From NCBI GenBank assembly GCA_938038785.1, contig CALHTB010000011.1, positions 62,001 through 126,000 of the forward strand: 64,000 bases of DNA, given 5' to 3'. Below the pieces are notes generated by a model. The model did not search any database, was not told the origin of the DNA, and saw only the letters and a program-made list of their open reading frames with translations. Source of the DNA: an uncultured Acidimicrobiales bacterium (GTDB lineage Bacteria > Actinomycetota > Acidimicrobiia > Acidimicrobiales > SHLQ01). This document shows, piece by piece, positions 35,175 through 43,469 of the stretch (its first letter is position 1; each line of letters begins with the position of its first letter). The position numbers and the translations under genes were made by a program.

Positions 35175-35207
35175 TGTCAACGATGGGGTCTGACCCCATC
35201 GTTGACA
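35175..35207. repeat. Perfect hairpin with GGGGTC-N-GACCCC core
   Basis: Sixteen-bp arms (35175-35190 and 35192-35207) are fully complementary around one T. The core GGGGTC-T-GACCCC is shared with the hairpin at 40542-40580, while the outer arms differ. It lies between the phosphatase gene and the small membrane protein gene and is probably a REP-type extragenic unit. Confidence 0.8.
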
Positions 35208-35260
35208 TCACCGATCCGTTGTATGAAAGACTGCAGCTACGCAACGAGAGCGAGACCCCC

Positions 35261-35701
35261 ATGGATTCACAGCAAAACACCCACGCAACCACACGACTTT
35301 CAACGATTCCGCGGATACGCCGTCGGCCGACAGAGTGGGTTGGCGCACGGCCATCGAAGCGTCTCCATCTCGGCCTCGCGTTCATTTGGCTTGCGTTCTT
35401 GGCCTCGTTGCCCTCGGCTGACGCAGACAGCCCATTGGGGTTTGTCGACATGTTCGCCACGGCAATGGCATTCGTGACAACCGGCGGCATCTTCTCGGTA
35501 GTCGCTCTCGCCATCCAAAACCACAAGGCGACCGCGCCGGTATCGGTCATCTGCGGGCTCGGCGTCATCGTTGTTGCAGCAATGTGCGGGTTCGTTGGTC
35601 ACCCGACGTCTACGTGGGGTCCCGATGCTGTTCTCGCTGCTGGAATTGTTGCGCTCAGCGCCGCAATGATGATGCGTCGCGAGTCAACGCCAGCGAGCTA
35701 A
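35261..35701 (+). CDS. Small membrane protein, unknown
   Basis: 146 aa from ATG 35261 (MDSQQNTH); the frame is open upstream through the hairpin, but that part is unlikely to be coding. A polar, Arg-rich N-terminus of about 45 residues is followed by four predicted membrane helices (LGLAFIWLAFLASLP, FVDMFATAMAFVTTGGIFSVVALAI, VSVICGLGVIVVAAMCGFVG, AVLAAGIVALSAAMMM). I recognise no family. It is convergent with and overlaps the mscS-like gene by 4 bp. Confidence 0.6.
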   Translation: MDSQQNTHATTRLSTIPRIRRRPTEWVGARPSKRLHLGLAFIWLAFLASLPSADADSPLGFVDMFATAMAFVTTGGIFSVVALAIQNHKATAPVSVICGLGVIVVAAMCGFVGHPTSTWGPDAVLAAGIVALSAAMMMRRESTPAS

Positions 35702-36774
35702 TCCTCTAGCTGGGCTTCGGTGAGCTGAGCGATTCGCTTCGTCAGGTTGTCGATTCGGCGTTCAGCTCGGGCGACGGCACGAGAAGCTCGCTCAGCGGTG
35801 TCGGGGTCCTCGTTGTGGACCTCGAGACGTAGCAGGTCGAGGTTCTCTTCAGCATCGGTGAGTTTGCGCCTCGTGTCTTCGAGACGGCCGGCGGTTTCGG
35901 CTTTGTCGAAGACCCTCGACTCTGCGGTGCGTCGCGTCTGCGACGATGCAGATGGCCCATCGTCACCCGGAAGCAACGGGTCGTTGCTCGCCTCGCGGCG
36001 GGCGAGATACATGGGTGACATGATTTCGATGCCCGCCTGACCAAGCGTGTCGAGAATGGCACCGCGCAGCTTTGAACGGGTTGCGAGCAGCTTGCGTGGA
36101 TCGCCCAAGAAGCCGGCGATTCGATAGTTCACCGAGTAGTCGCCAAGCTCGAGTACCTGGACGAAGGGTTCTTCGAGGCCGGCGGTCTCGGCCGCCGTAA
36201 CAAAGAGGTCTTCGAGAATGTGGCGGGAAACGTCGTATCCAATGGACGCAGTGGCTGACACGATCGTGCCCGAAGCACGAACAACCCGGACGGGCTGGTT
36301 GACCATGATGGCGTTCGGCAAGGTGATGAGGTCACGATCTGCGGTTTGGATCTCGGTGTGGAAGAGATCGCGCTCGGTCACACGGCCCATGTGGTTCGCC
36401 ACCTCAATGAAGTCACCGGGCTTAAAGCTGCTTACCGAACGCAGCATGAGTCCGGCCATTGCGTTGGCGATAATCGACTGTGACGAGATGGCCAAAGCGC
36501 CGGTGACGATGAGGCCAAAGACCGAGAACGCAAGGTCCGAGTCCGAGCCTTCCGGCAGCAAGAAGATGATGGCGAGCAAGCCGAGCAAGGCAAGGCCGAT
36601 TGTGCCAAGTTGGCCTCGAAAGTGAACCTCGGCCTGATCGCCAACTTTGTTTCGAGTTAGGAACCATCGCAAGGCGATGATCGCAAGGATGGTGAGCGCA
36701 AGCGCCCCCAATGCAGGCAGCCAATCTGTCCACGGTGGAGAATCTTCGGTTACCAAATCCGCTTGTGCCAGCAC
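35698..36774 (-). CDS. MscS-like mechanosensitive channel
   Basis: 358 aa from GTG 36774. Two or three N-terminal membrane helices, then the pore-lining helix ALAISSQSIIANAMAGLMLRSVSSFKPGDFIEVANHMGRVTERDLFHTEIQTADRDLITLPNAIM (cut in pieces: SQSIIANAMAGLML and KPGDFIEV are the MscS hallmarks). The beta domain and alpha-beta domain follow. The C-terminal 100 residues are a charged coiled coil (RLEDTRRKLTDAEENLDLLR, RAERRIDNLTKRIAQLTEAQ), an extension not found in E. coli MscS that may regulate or multimerise the channel. It releases solutes on hypo-osmotic shock. It is downstream of coxE but 46 bp away and probably separate. Confidence 0.87.
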   Translation of the reverse strand: MLAQADLVTEDSPPWTDWLPALGALALTILAIIALRWFLTRNKVGDQAEVHFRGQLGTIGLALLGLLAIIFLLPEGSDSDLAFSVFGLIVTGALAISSQSIIANAMAGLMLRSVSSFKPGDFIEVANHMGRVTERDLFHTEIQTADRDLITLPNAIMVNQPVRVVRASGTIVSATASIGYDVSRHILEDLFVTAAETAGLEEPFVQVLELGDYSVNYRIAGFLGDPRKLLATRSKLRGAILDTLGQAGIEIMSPMYLARREASNDPLLPGDDGPSASSQTRRTAESRVFDKAETAGRLEDTRRKLTDAEENLDLLRLEVHNEDPDTAERASRAVARAERRIDNLTKRIAQLTEAQLED

Positions 36775-36820
36775 CCTACGTGTTTAGTGGATAGAGCTTC
36801 ACTCGGCTGTGCTTTCCCAA

Positions 36821-38083
36821 CTACTGCTTCGACCCCAGCGCGAGGATTACGTCTCTGATAGCGCGAAGACTGTGCCCGGACAACATTGTCGTGCAGTGCG
36901 GGAGAGCAGCGGCCATCCCCCCGACCAACGGTTCGAACTCGTTCGCTGCCGCCCGCGGGTTGACCCACACGATCCGGTGGCTGAGCCGTTCGAGGCGTGC
37001 CATTGCTTTGCCCAGGTCCTCAGGCGGGTCGGTGTCCCACCCGTCGGATGCAATAAGTACGACGGCACCTCTCACGCTGGTCGACCAGGTTGGGTTCGCC
37101 ATCAACGTGCAGATGCTCGTGGCGATCTTGGTGCCCGAGAATCGGTCGTCGACGAGTTCTGACGCTGCCCCAATGGCTTCTTGAACATCTTGGTGGCGCA
37201 AGGCTGGGGTCAGGCGAGTGAGCGAAGTAGAGAACGCCATTGTTTCGGCATCGACGTGGCGAGTAAGCGCGCGCATGACGTGCATGTACGGGCGCACGAA
37301 CGTCTGCATCGAACCCGACACATCGGCGAGCATGACGACCTTGCGAGGACGACGAATCTTGCTGCGCCACACCAGATCGATCGGGTCGCCACCGGTGCGC
37401 CGCGCCGCAGCGAGCGTGGCGCGGCGATCGAGAGATGCGCCACGGCGAGCACGTCGGGTCCGTCGTGCGGGGCGAGTTGGCCATGAGATAACCGCGTCCT
37501 CGAGCCACGCCCCGATCTGGGTCAGCTCGACGTCGCTGAGTTGATCGAACGGCGTGTCCGCAAGGTGTGCCAGTTCCGAAGGCAAGAGTTCGGGTAGCGC
37601 AATGTTGTTGTCATCGTCAGCTTGGGCATCGTCGGGGGCAGCCGACGGCGCGCTCGTCCAGGGCACGCCGCCTGAACCGTCGGCAACTTGATTGCGCGCC
37701 GCCACCTTGACTTGGGCTTCGGAGGCCATTGCGGGAGGCTGATGCTTGTTTGCCTTGCGAGCATTTCGGCCAACATCGAGAGCTCCGCCCTCGAACACCA
37801 CATCGAAGACGCGATCGAACAGTTCGAGCGAGCGGACGTCATGGACCAAGCTGACCCGGCACAGCCAATACAGCTCGGTGAGTGCGGTCGGCTGCACCGC
37901 GTCGAATGCATGCGCGAGTCGCTCGGCCGAATGGATCGACACCGGAAGACCGGCACGACGCAGTCGGTCAACAAATGCTGCCGAGAAGATCGCTCGGTCG
38001 ATGCCGTCGAGAAGTACGGCGCTCACTTGGTGTTTGGGTTGCGACCAGGACTGCGACGTCTCCACCACGAGGTCACGGCCCAT
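36821..38083 (-). CDS. coxE: CoxE-like VWA domain protein
   Basis: 420 aa from ATG 38083, chosen over an open upstream frame because GGAGG sits 7-8 nt before it. The N-terminal half is helical (VSAVLLDGIDRAIFSAAFVDRLRRAGLPVS, LAHAFDAVQP). An Arg-rich stretch precedes a C-terminal VWA domain (VVMLADVSGSMQTFVRPYMHVMRAL, with MIDAS DVSGSM, then SFSGTKIATS-like DDRFSGTKIATS and ASDGWDTDPPEDLG). CoxE works with the AAA+ protein CoxD in maturing the CuSMoO2 active site of form I CO dehydrogenase. It is the last gene of the cox operon, about 70 bp after coxD. Confidence 0.87.
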   Translation of the reverse strand: MGRDLVVETSQSWSQPKHQVSAVLLDGIDRAIFSAAFVDRLRRAGLPVSIHSAERLAHAFDAVQPTALTELYWLCRVSLVHDVRSLELFDRVFDVVFEGGALDVGRNARKANKHQPPAMASEAQVKVAARNQVADGSGGVPWTSAPSAAPDDAQADDDNNIALPELLPSELAHLADTPFDQLSDVELTQIGAWLEDAVISWPTRPARRTRRARRGASLDRRATLAAARRTGGDPIDLVWRSKIRRPRKVVMLADVSGSMQTFVRPYMHVMRALTRHVDAETMAFSTSLTRLTPALRHQDVQEAIGAASELVDDRFSGTKIATSICTLMANPTWSTSVRGAVVLIASDGWDTDPPEDLGKAMARLERLSHRIVWVNPRAAANEFEPLVGGMAAALPHCTTMLSGHSLRAIRDVILALGSKQ

Positions 38084-38150
38084 ATCGCGCCTCCGCCTGC
38101 GAACATCGAATACTCGACGGCAATAAGGATCTCGTGATGGGCGAGGATCA

Positions 38151-39014
38151 CTATGAGCCGCCCACCAGTGCATCGTGAACCTGGCCGAGGTCATCGGGCG
38201 TCTTGGCAAGCAGGCCGAGTGTGCGCTCTGCGGTCTGGTCGATCGTCGAGACACCGAGGACGGTCAGTGCGCTGACCCAGTCGATTGTTTCTGCGAGGCC
38301 CGGAGGCTTGTCGAGCCCGTCGCCACGCACTCGCCCAACAAAAGCAGTCGCAGCCTCGACGAGGTTGGCGTCGGCGTCTTCGACGTTACGCCGAACAATC
38401 TCGGCTGCCCGGGCCGTCTCGGGGTAGTCGATCCAGTGATAGAGGCAACGACGCTTCAGGGCATCGTGAAGCTCGCGACTGCGATTTGAGGTAAGCACCA
38501 CGATGGGCTTCGTAGCTGCATGAATCGTTCCCAGCTCCGGAATGGTGACCGACTGTTCGCCCAAGAACTCAAAGAGCAGCGCTTCGAACTCGTCGTCGGC
38601 TCGGTCGACCTCGTCGATCAGCACAACCGGTGGGACCGGACCTTGATGGCGAACTGCGGCGAGCAACGGTCGTTCAACGAGGAAGTCAGAGGTAAACAGG
38701 TCGGAATCAGCGAGCGTGGCTCCGTCAGCTTCGGACAATCGGATCGATAACAGTTGCCTCGGATAATTCCACTCGTAGAGGGCCTCGTTGGCCGCAATAC
38801 CCTCGTAGCACTGAAGTCGCAGGAGATCGGTGTTGAGAGCGGTGGCCATCGCCTTGGCTGCCGCGGTCTTTCCAACGCCCGGCTCACCTTCGAGGAGCAG
38901 CGGCTGGCCGAGCGCCTGTGCGAGGTATAACGCGGTGGCCAATCCCTCGTCGACGATGTAGGCCTCGCCATCGAGTGATGCTTGCAGCGCAGCGACCGAG
39001 TCGAACTGGCTCAC
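38151..39014 (-). CDS. coxD: CoxD-like MoxR-type AAA+ ATPase
   Basis: 287 aa from ATG 39014, overlapping the upstream MocA-like gene by 4 bp (ATGA). Walker A LLEGEPGVGKTAAAKAMA, the MoxR-typical RLQCYEGIAANEALYEWNYPRQLL, LFTSDFLVERPLLAAV, Walker B PPVVLIDEVDRADDEFEALLFEFLGE, and sensor IVVLTSNRSRELHDALKRRCLYHWIDYP. In Oligotropha CoxD is an ATPase chaperone needed to install the sulfur and copper of the CO dehydrogenase site. Pairing with a VWA protein encoded next is the standard MoxR/VWA arrangement. Confidence 0.92.
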   Translation of the reverse strand: MSQFDSVAALQASLDGEAYIVDEGLATALYLAQALGQPLLLEGEPGVGKTAAAKAMATALNTDLLRLQCYEGIAANEALYEWNYPRQLLSIRLSEADGATLADSDLFTSDFLVERPLLAAVRHQGPVPPVVLIDEVDRADDEFEALLFEFLGEQSVTIPELGTIHAATKPIVVLTSNRSRELHDALKRRCLYHWIDYPETARAAEIVRRNVEDADANLVEAATAFVGRVRGDGLDKPPGLAETIDWVSALTVLGVSTIDQTAERTLGLLAKTPDDLGQVHDALVGGS

Positions 39015-39616
39015 AGGTTTGCCTCGTCATTGTTCTGAGCGAGGAGTGCTTCGTACTCTTCCCACGTGTCGACATCGAGCGGAGTGGGGCCCTCGATGGC
39101 CACCTTGGTCACGGGGTACCTGCCTGACTCGATCAGTTTCCACACCGCTTTGTCGCCATGGAGGTCGGCCAAGTCAGCGAAGGTCGCTCGGCCAAACCAG
39201 AACGGATGCCCGATGCCATCGTCGTACCTGCAAACGCCAATCGGCGCAGGAACCTCGCCCGAAACAGCGTCGAGAAGCTCGGTGATAGTGGCTGGGTCAA
39301 TCTCGGGTTGGTCACCGAGCAGCAAGATAAAGCCGTCTGCGTCCGAATCGATCTGGCCGAGGGCGCTGACAATCGACGACGAGCATCCTTGGGTGTGATG
39401 CACGCTTTCCACCACATCAAAGCCGCTGAAATCGATGGTGTCGCGAACCTCGGGGCCGGCGCCACCAACGGTTGCCAAAAGCTGATCGAAGGGCGCCGAG
39501 CGGGCCACATCGAGTGAGACATCGAGCAGGCGGCGCCCCTTGTACTCCAACAACTGCTTTGGTTGTCCAAGCCGACGGGAGGATCCGGCAGCTAGCACGA
39601 GTGCAGCGACATTCAT
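39011..39616 (-). CDS. MobA/MocA-like molybdopterin cytidylyltransferase
   Basis: 201 aa from ATG 39616, overlapping the XdhC-like gene by 4 bp. NTP-transferase motif ALVLAAGSSRRLGQPKQLLEYKGRRLLD, then VHHTQGCSSSIVSALGQI, FILLLGDQPEIDPATI and IGVCRYDDGIGHPFWFGR. This is the pattern of MocA, which adds CMP to Mo-molybdopterin to make the MCD cofactor used by CO dehydrogenase and its relatives. Location inside the cox operon supports a dedicated cofactor-supply role. Confidence 0.88.
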   Translation of the reverse strand: MNVAALVLAAGSSRRLGQPKQLLEYKGRRLLDVSLDVARSAPFDQLLATVGGAGPEVRDTIDFSGFDVVESVHHTQGCSSSIVSALGQIDSDADGFILLLGDQPEIDPATITELLDAVSGEVPAPIGVCRYDDGIGHPFWFGRATFADLADLHGDKAVWKLIESGRYPVTKVAIEGPTPLDVDTWEEYEALLAQNNDEANL

Positions 39617-40512
39617 CGAAGAGTGAGCTCTTCGTTGTGGCGAGTGCGACAACCGACGTTGCAGTACCAATAGTCGTCGCCCTCGTGATGCAGATGCGGC
39701 GTGCCATCGCCAACCAACACGGTCATGCCACAAATCGGATCGATGGCCTCGACGGGCTTCCTTGGTGCCTGTGTCTTTGGAGCCTCAAGGCCATCGACCC
39801 GGATTGCGCGGGTCACTTCGGCAAGAACCGAAAGCGCCACTTCTTCTGCGGTGCGAGCACCGATATCTATGCCGACCGGCGAATGGATAATTGCTTTGGC
39901 CGATGGATCCAAGTTGAGCGATTCGACTACGGCCGGACCACGAACCGAGCTAGCAACGAGCCCGACGAACCCGACCTCGGCGGTAAGGGCGGCCCGGATC
40001 GAGTCTTCCTCGTGGCGACCGTGACTTGAAATGAGAACCGCAACCGAACCGACGGCGTTGGCCACATCGTTGGGCGTGTGCACGATCCGGTATCCGAGCT
40101 GAGCGCCAAATTGCGCGAGCGCCTCGGCGATAGGGGTGTTCCCAACTATCGACAGTTGTGGCGCCGGGAGCTTTGGTTCCAAGAACACTTCGATTGCCCC
40201 GCCCGACAAGCACGGGTTGACCACCGCCTCAGCACCTGGCCGGTCGGGAAACTCGGCACCTCCATCGGGAAGAACCCGAAGGAGTAACGCATCGCCAGAC
40301 TCGAGCACGCCTAGTGCAGCTGCCTTTACTGACCCCTCGGCACACTGCCCGCCAACAAATCCTTCGACCGAGCCATCGGCTTGGATGATTGCCGCGTCTC
40401 CAGGCCGGGCCGATGTCGGCATCTCGGCTCGGACGACGGTGGCAAGCACAAACGGGACGCGCTCGTCGACGAGTTCGGCGACACGTGCACTGATACGTCG
40501 TGAGGCGGTCAC
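39613..40512 (-). CDS. XdhC/CoxF-like maturation factor fused to a YHS domain
   Basis: 299 aa from GTG 40512 with AAAGGA about 9 nt upstream. The N-terminal XdhC-CoxI part has RVPFVLATVVRAEMPTSARPGDAAII and FVGGQCAEGSVKAAAL. The Rossmann-like C-terminal XdhC half has LSIVGNTPIAEALAQFGAQLGYR, VLISSHGRHEEDSIRAAL, and IHSPVGIDIGARTAEEVALSVLAEV. Residues about 257-295 are a YHS metal-binding domain: DPICGMTV, YWYCNVGCRTRHNEE. XdhC proteins carry and sulfurate the Mo cofactor before insertion. A YHS tail could handle copper or another metal for the CuMo site; that is inference. Confidence 0.88.
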   Translation of the reverse strand: MTASRRISARVAELVDERVPFVLATVVRAEMPTSARPGDAAIIQADGSVEGFVGGQCAEGSVKAAALGVLESGDALLLRVLPDGGAEFPDRPGAEAVVNPCLSGGAIEVFLEPKLPAPQLSIVGNTPIAEALAQFGAQLGYRIVHTPNDVANAVGSVAVLISSHGRHEEDSIRAALTAEVGFVGLVASSVRGPAVVESLNLDPSAKAIIHSPVGIDIGARTAEEVALSVLAEVTRAIRVDGLEAPKTQAPRKPVEAIDPICGMTVLVGDGTPHLHHEGDDYWYCNVGCRTRHNEELTLR

Positions 40513-40541
40513 GATGGAGTCCTTTGTCTACAAACAGGTCG

Positions 40542-40580
40542 CTGTCTGACATCTGGGGTCAGACCCCAGATGTCAGACAG
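40542..40580. repeat. Perfect 19-bp-arm hairpin between coxL and the xdhC-like gene
   Basis: Arms 40542-40560 and 40562-40580 are fully complementary around a single A. The core is GGGGTC-A-GACCCC, as at 35175-35207. It lies between the coxL stop (40593) and the XdhC-like start (40512), inside the cox operon, so it could lower read-through into the maturation genes or stabilise the coxMSL mRNA end. Confidence 0.82.
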
Positions 40581-40592
40581 TGTACGTAATGC

Positions 40593-42986
40593 CTAGATCG
40601 GCGGTGTCGCGTTGCCTTGCATTGCCTCCCACACCCGAGAGGGCGTAAGTGGCATATCTGCGTGGCGGACGCCGAATGGCTTTAGGGCATCCACGACTGC
40701 GTTGACGACAGCGGGTGGAGAGCCGACCGTGGCGGATTCGCCGATGCCCTTCGCACCGATCGGGTGATGTGGCGACGGCGTAACCGTGTGCCCCGTCTCC
40801 CAGTCGGGTGTCTCCAACGCGGTCGGGATGAGATAGTCCATGAGGGAACCGCCGAGGCAGTTGCCGTCCTCATCAAATGCGATCATCTCCATTAGCGCCA
40901 TGCCAACACCGTCGGCCAAGCCGCCGTGGACCTGCCCTTCGATGATCAGCGGGTTGATCTGCGTGCCGCAATCGTCCACCGCAATGAAGCGACGAACCTT
41001 GACCTCGGCGGTGCCAGGGTCGATGTCGACGACACAGATGTAGGCGCCAAACGGGTAGGTCAGGTTGGACGGGTTGTAGCAGATCTGCGCCTCAAGACCG
41101 CCTTCGATACCTTCGGGCAGATCGCCTGCACCGTGGGCCTTCATGGCGATGTCTTGGATCGTGACCGACTTCGACGGGTCGCCCTTCACTTGGAAGGACC
41201 CTTTCTTCCACTCGAGGTCGGTGACCGACACTTCCAACATTCCCGAGGCGATGATCTGGGCCTTGTCAACAACCTTGCGGGCAACGAGCGCAGCTGCGGC
41301 GCCCGAAACCGGCGTTGACCGCGAGCCATAGGTTCCCAAGCCGAACGGGGTGTTGTCGGTGTCGCCATGAACCACGTCGATGTCCTCGGGCGGAATGCCC
41401 GTCTCCTCGGCGATGATCTGCGCAAACGTCGTCTCGTGGCCCTGCCCCTGGGTCTTGACCGACAAGCGAACCACCGCCTTGCCCGTCGGGTGGACCCGGA
41501 GCTCACAGCCGTCTGCCATTCCGAGGCCCAAAATGTCCATGTCTTTACGAGGACCAGCACCAACCGCTTCGGTAAAGAACGACAGACCAATGCCCATCAG
41601 CTCACCACGTTCACGCTTCTCGGCTTGCTCCTTGCGAAGCTCGTCGTAGCCGGCCATTTCCATGGCCAACCGCATGGTGGGCTCGTAGTCACCCGAGTCG
41701 TAGACCCACCCGGTCTTCGACTCGTACGGGAACTGCTCGGGTTGAATGAAGTTCTTGATGCGCAGTTCGGCCGGGTCCATGTCGAGCTCGTAGGCCAGAC
41801 AGTCGACCAAACGCTCGACCATGTACACCGCTTCGGTAATGCGGAATGAGCACGCGTACGCAACACCTCCCGGTGCCTTGTTCGTGTAGACCGCCTCCAT
41901 GTCCGAATAGGCAGCCTTGAGGTCGTAGCTGCCGGTGAAGACTCCGAAGAAGCCTGCCGGATACTTAACCGGCGCCGCGGTGCCGTTGAACGCTCCGTGG
42001 TCGGCGAGAACGTGGCCGCCGACGGCGAGAATTTTGCCGTCGCTCGTGGCGCAGATCTTGCCGTCCATGACGTAGTCGCGGGCAAAGCCGGTCGACACGA
42101 GGTTCTCGGTGCGGTCTTCCATCCACTTGACCGGGCGGCCAATGAGCAGAGACGCGACGATCGCGCACACGTAACCGGGGTAGATCGGCACCTTGTTACC
42201 GAAGCCGCCACCGATGTCGGGAGCGATCACACGGATCTTGTGCTCGGGCAGGCCAGCGACCAATGCGTACACCGTGCGGTGCGCGTGTGGAGCTTGGGTG
42301 GTGCTCCACAAGGTGAGCTTGCCCGACACGGGGTCGAGGTCGGCCACCGCGCCGCAGGTCTCCATCGGAGCTGGATGTACTCGTGGATAGATGATTTCTT
42401 GTTCGACCTTGACGTCGGCGCTTGCCCAAACAGCATCGAACTCAGCCTTGTCGCCTGCCTCCCAGTCGAATACGTGATTGTCTTCTTTCCCGTCGAGGTC
42501 GTCGCGGATGATGCCGGTGTCTGCGTCCATCGACTTACGCACATCGATGACCGGATCGAGGAAGTCGTACTCGACATCGATGAGCTCAAGTGCGTCACGA
42601 GCCGAGTACTTGTCTTCAGCTACGACGAACGCGACCTCTTGGTGCTGGAACCGAACCTTGTCGGTGGCGAGCACTGCCTGCACGTCGTTCGACAACGTGG
42701 GCATCCAGGCCAAGCCATGCTCGGCGAGATCGGCACCGGTCACCACAGCGACCACCTTCGGGTGGGCTTCAGCTGCGCTCTTGTCAATGTTCACGATCGT
42801 GCCGTGAGCAACGGGGGAACGCAGGATTGCCAGGTGCAACATGTTGGGTAGGACGACGTCGTCGACGAACTGTCCTTTGCCGCGAACAAGACGGGCGTCT
42901 TCCTTGCGGAGCATTTTGCCGAAACCCATTGGGTTGCCTTCAGGCGACAGGCCGTCACTTGCCTGTGGATCTTCGGTCACGGTCAT
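40593..42986 (-). CDS. coxL: Form I carbon monoxide dehydrogenase large subunit
   Basis: 797 aa from ATG 42986, overlapping coxS by 4 bp (ATGA). The Mo domain has GFGKMLRKEDARLVRGKGQF, VIAPDIGGGFGNKVPIYPGY and, at residues 376-382, AYACSFR. AYxCSFR is the form I (OMP) CoxL signature, and its Cys379 corresponds to the Cys388 of Oligotropha CoxL that holds the S-Cu part of the CuSMoO2 site. The catalytic Glu is near residue 750 in GIGESATVGSPP. Length matches CoxL (about 800 aa). The enzyme oxidises CO and water to CO2, two protons and two electrons. Upstream coxM and coxS and downstream maturation genes make a complete operon. Confidence 0.95.
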   Translation of the reverse strand: MTVTEDPQASDGLSPEGNPMGFGKMLRKEDARLVRGKGQFVDDVVLPNMLHLAILRSPVAHGTIVNIDKSAAEAHPKVVAVVTGADLAEHGLAWMPTLSNDVQAVLATDKVRFQHQEVAFVVAEDKYSARDALELIDVEYDFLDPVIDVRKSMDADTGIIRDDLDGKEDNHVFDWEAGDKAEFDAVWASADVKVEQEIIYPRVHPAPMETCGAVADLDPVSGKLTLWSTTQAPHAHRTVYALVAGLPEHKIRVIAPDIGGGFGNKVPIYPGYVCAIVASLLIGRPVKWMEDRTENLVSTGFARDYVMDGKICATSDGKILAVGGHVLADHGAFNGTAAPVKYPAGFFGVFTGSYDLKAAYSDMEAVYTNKAPGGVAYACSFRITEAVYMVERLVDCLAYELDMDPAELRIKNFIQPEQFPYESKTGWVYDSGDYEPTMRLAMEMAGYDELRKEQAEKRERGELMGIGLSFFTEAVGAGPRKDMDILGLGMADGCELRVHPTGKAVVRLSVKTQGQGHETTFAQIIAEETGIPPEDIDVVHGDTDNTPFGLGTYGSRSTPVSGAAAALVARKVVDKAQIIASGMLEVSVTDLEWKKGSFQVKGDPSKSVTIQDIAMKAHGAGDLPEGIEGGLEAQICYNPSNLTYPFGAYICVVDIDPGTAEVKVRRFIAVDDCGTQINPLIIEGQVHGGLADGVGMALMEMIAFDEDGNCLGGSLMDYLIPTALETPDWETGHTVTPSPHHPIGAKGIGESATVGSPPAVVNAVVDALKPFGVRHADMPLTPSRVWEAMQGNATPPI

Positions 42987-43468
42987 GATGATGCTCCTAC
43001 GGTTACGGCGTTCTCGGCGTTGGCTGCCCACTGGATCGAGCGGACGATCATCGAGTAGCCGGTGCAGCGACAGATCTGCCCGCTGATGGCCTCGCGAATC
43101 TCTTCTTCGCTCGGGTCAGGGTTCTTGTCGAGCAACGCTCGCGATGTCATAAGCATGCCGGGCGTGCAGAAGCCACACTGCAGTCCGTGCTCTTGGATGA
43201 AGCCTTGCTGGACGGGGTCGAGGACGCCGCCTTGCTCGAGGTCTTCGACGGTGCGAATGCGGTGGCCTTCGGCCATGGCGGCGAGCACGGTGCAACTCTT
43301 GACCGGCTCTTCGTCCATCCACACAACGCAGGTGCCGCAGTTGGAGGTGTCGCAACCCCAGTGGGTTCCGGTGAGGCCGAGGGAATCTCGGATGAAGTGC
43401 ACGAGCAGGAGCCGCCCCTCGATCTCTTTGGTCTGGTCCACTCCGTTGACGTTGATCGTTACTTCCAT
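42983..43468 (-). CDS. coxS: CO dehydrogenase iron-sulfur (small) subunit
   Basis: 161 aa from ATG 43468, preceded by a strong AGGAGG about 7 nt upstream. The plant-type [2Fe-2S] motif is HWGCDTSNCGTCVVWMDEE, with Cys in VKSCTVLA. The second, helical [2Fe-2S] domain has QCGFCTPGM and QICRCTGYSMI. It relays electrons from the CuMo site of CoxL to the FAD in CoxM. Only one base separates it from the coxM stop, and it overlaps coxL, so the three subunits are translationally coupled. Confidence 0.95.
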   Translation of the reverse strand: MEVTINVNGVDQTKEIEGRLLLVHFIRDSLGLTGTHWGCDTSNCGTCVVWMDEEPVKSCTVLAAMAEGHRIRTVEDLEQGGVLDPVQQGFIQEHGLQCGFCTPGMLMTSRALLDKNPDPSEEEIREAISGQICRCTGYSMIVRSIQWAANAENAVTVGASS

Positions 43469-43469
43469 A

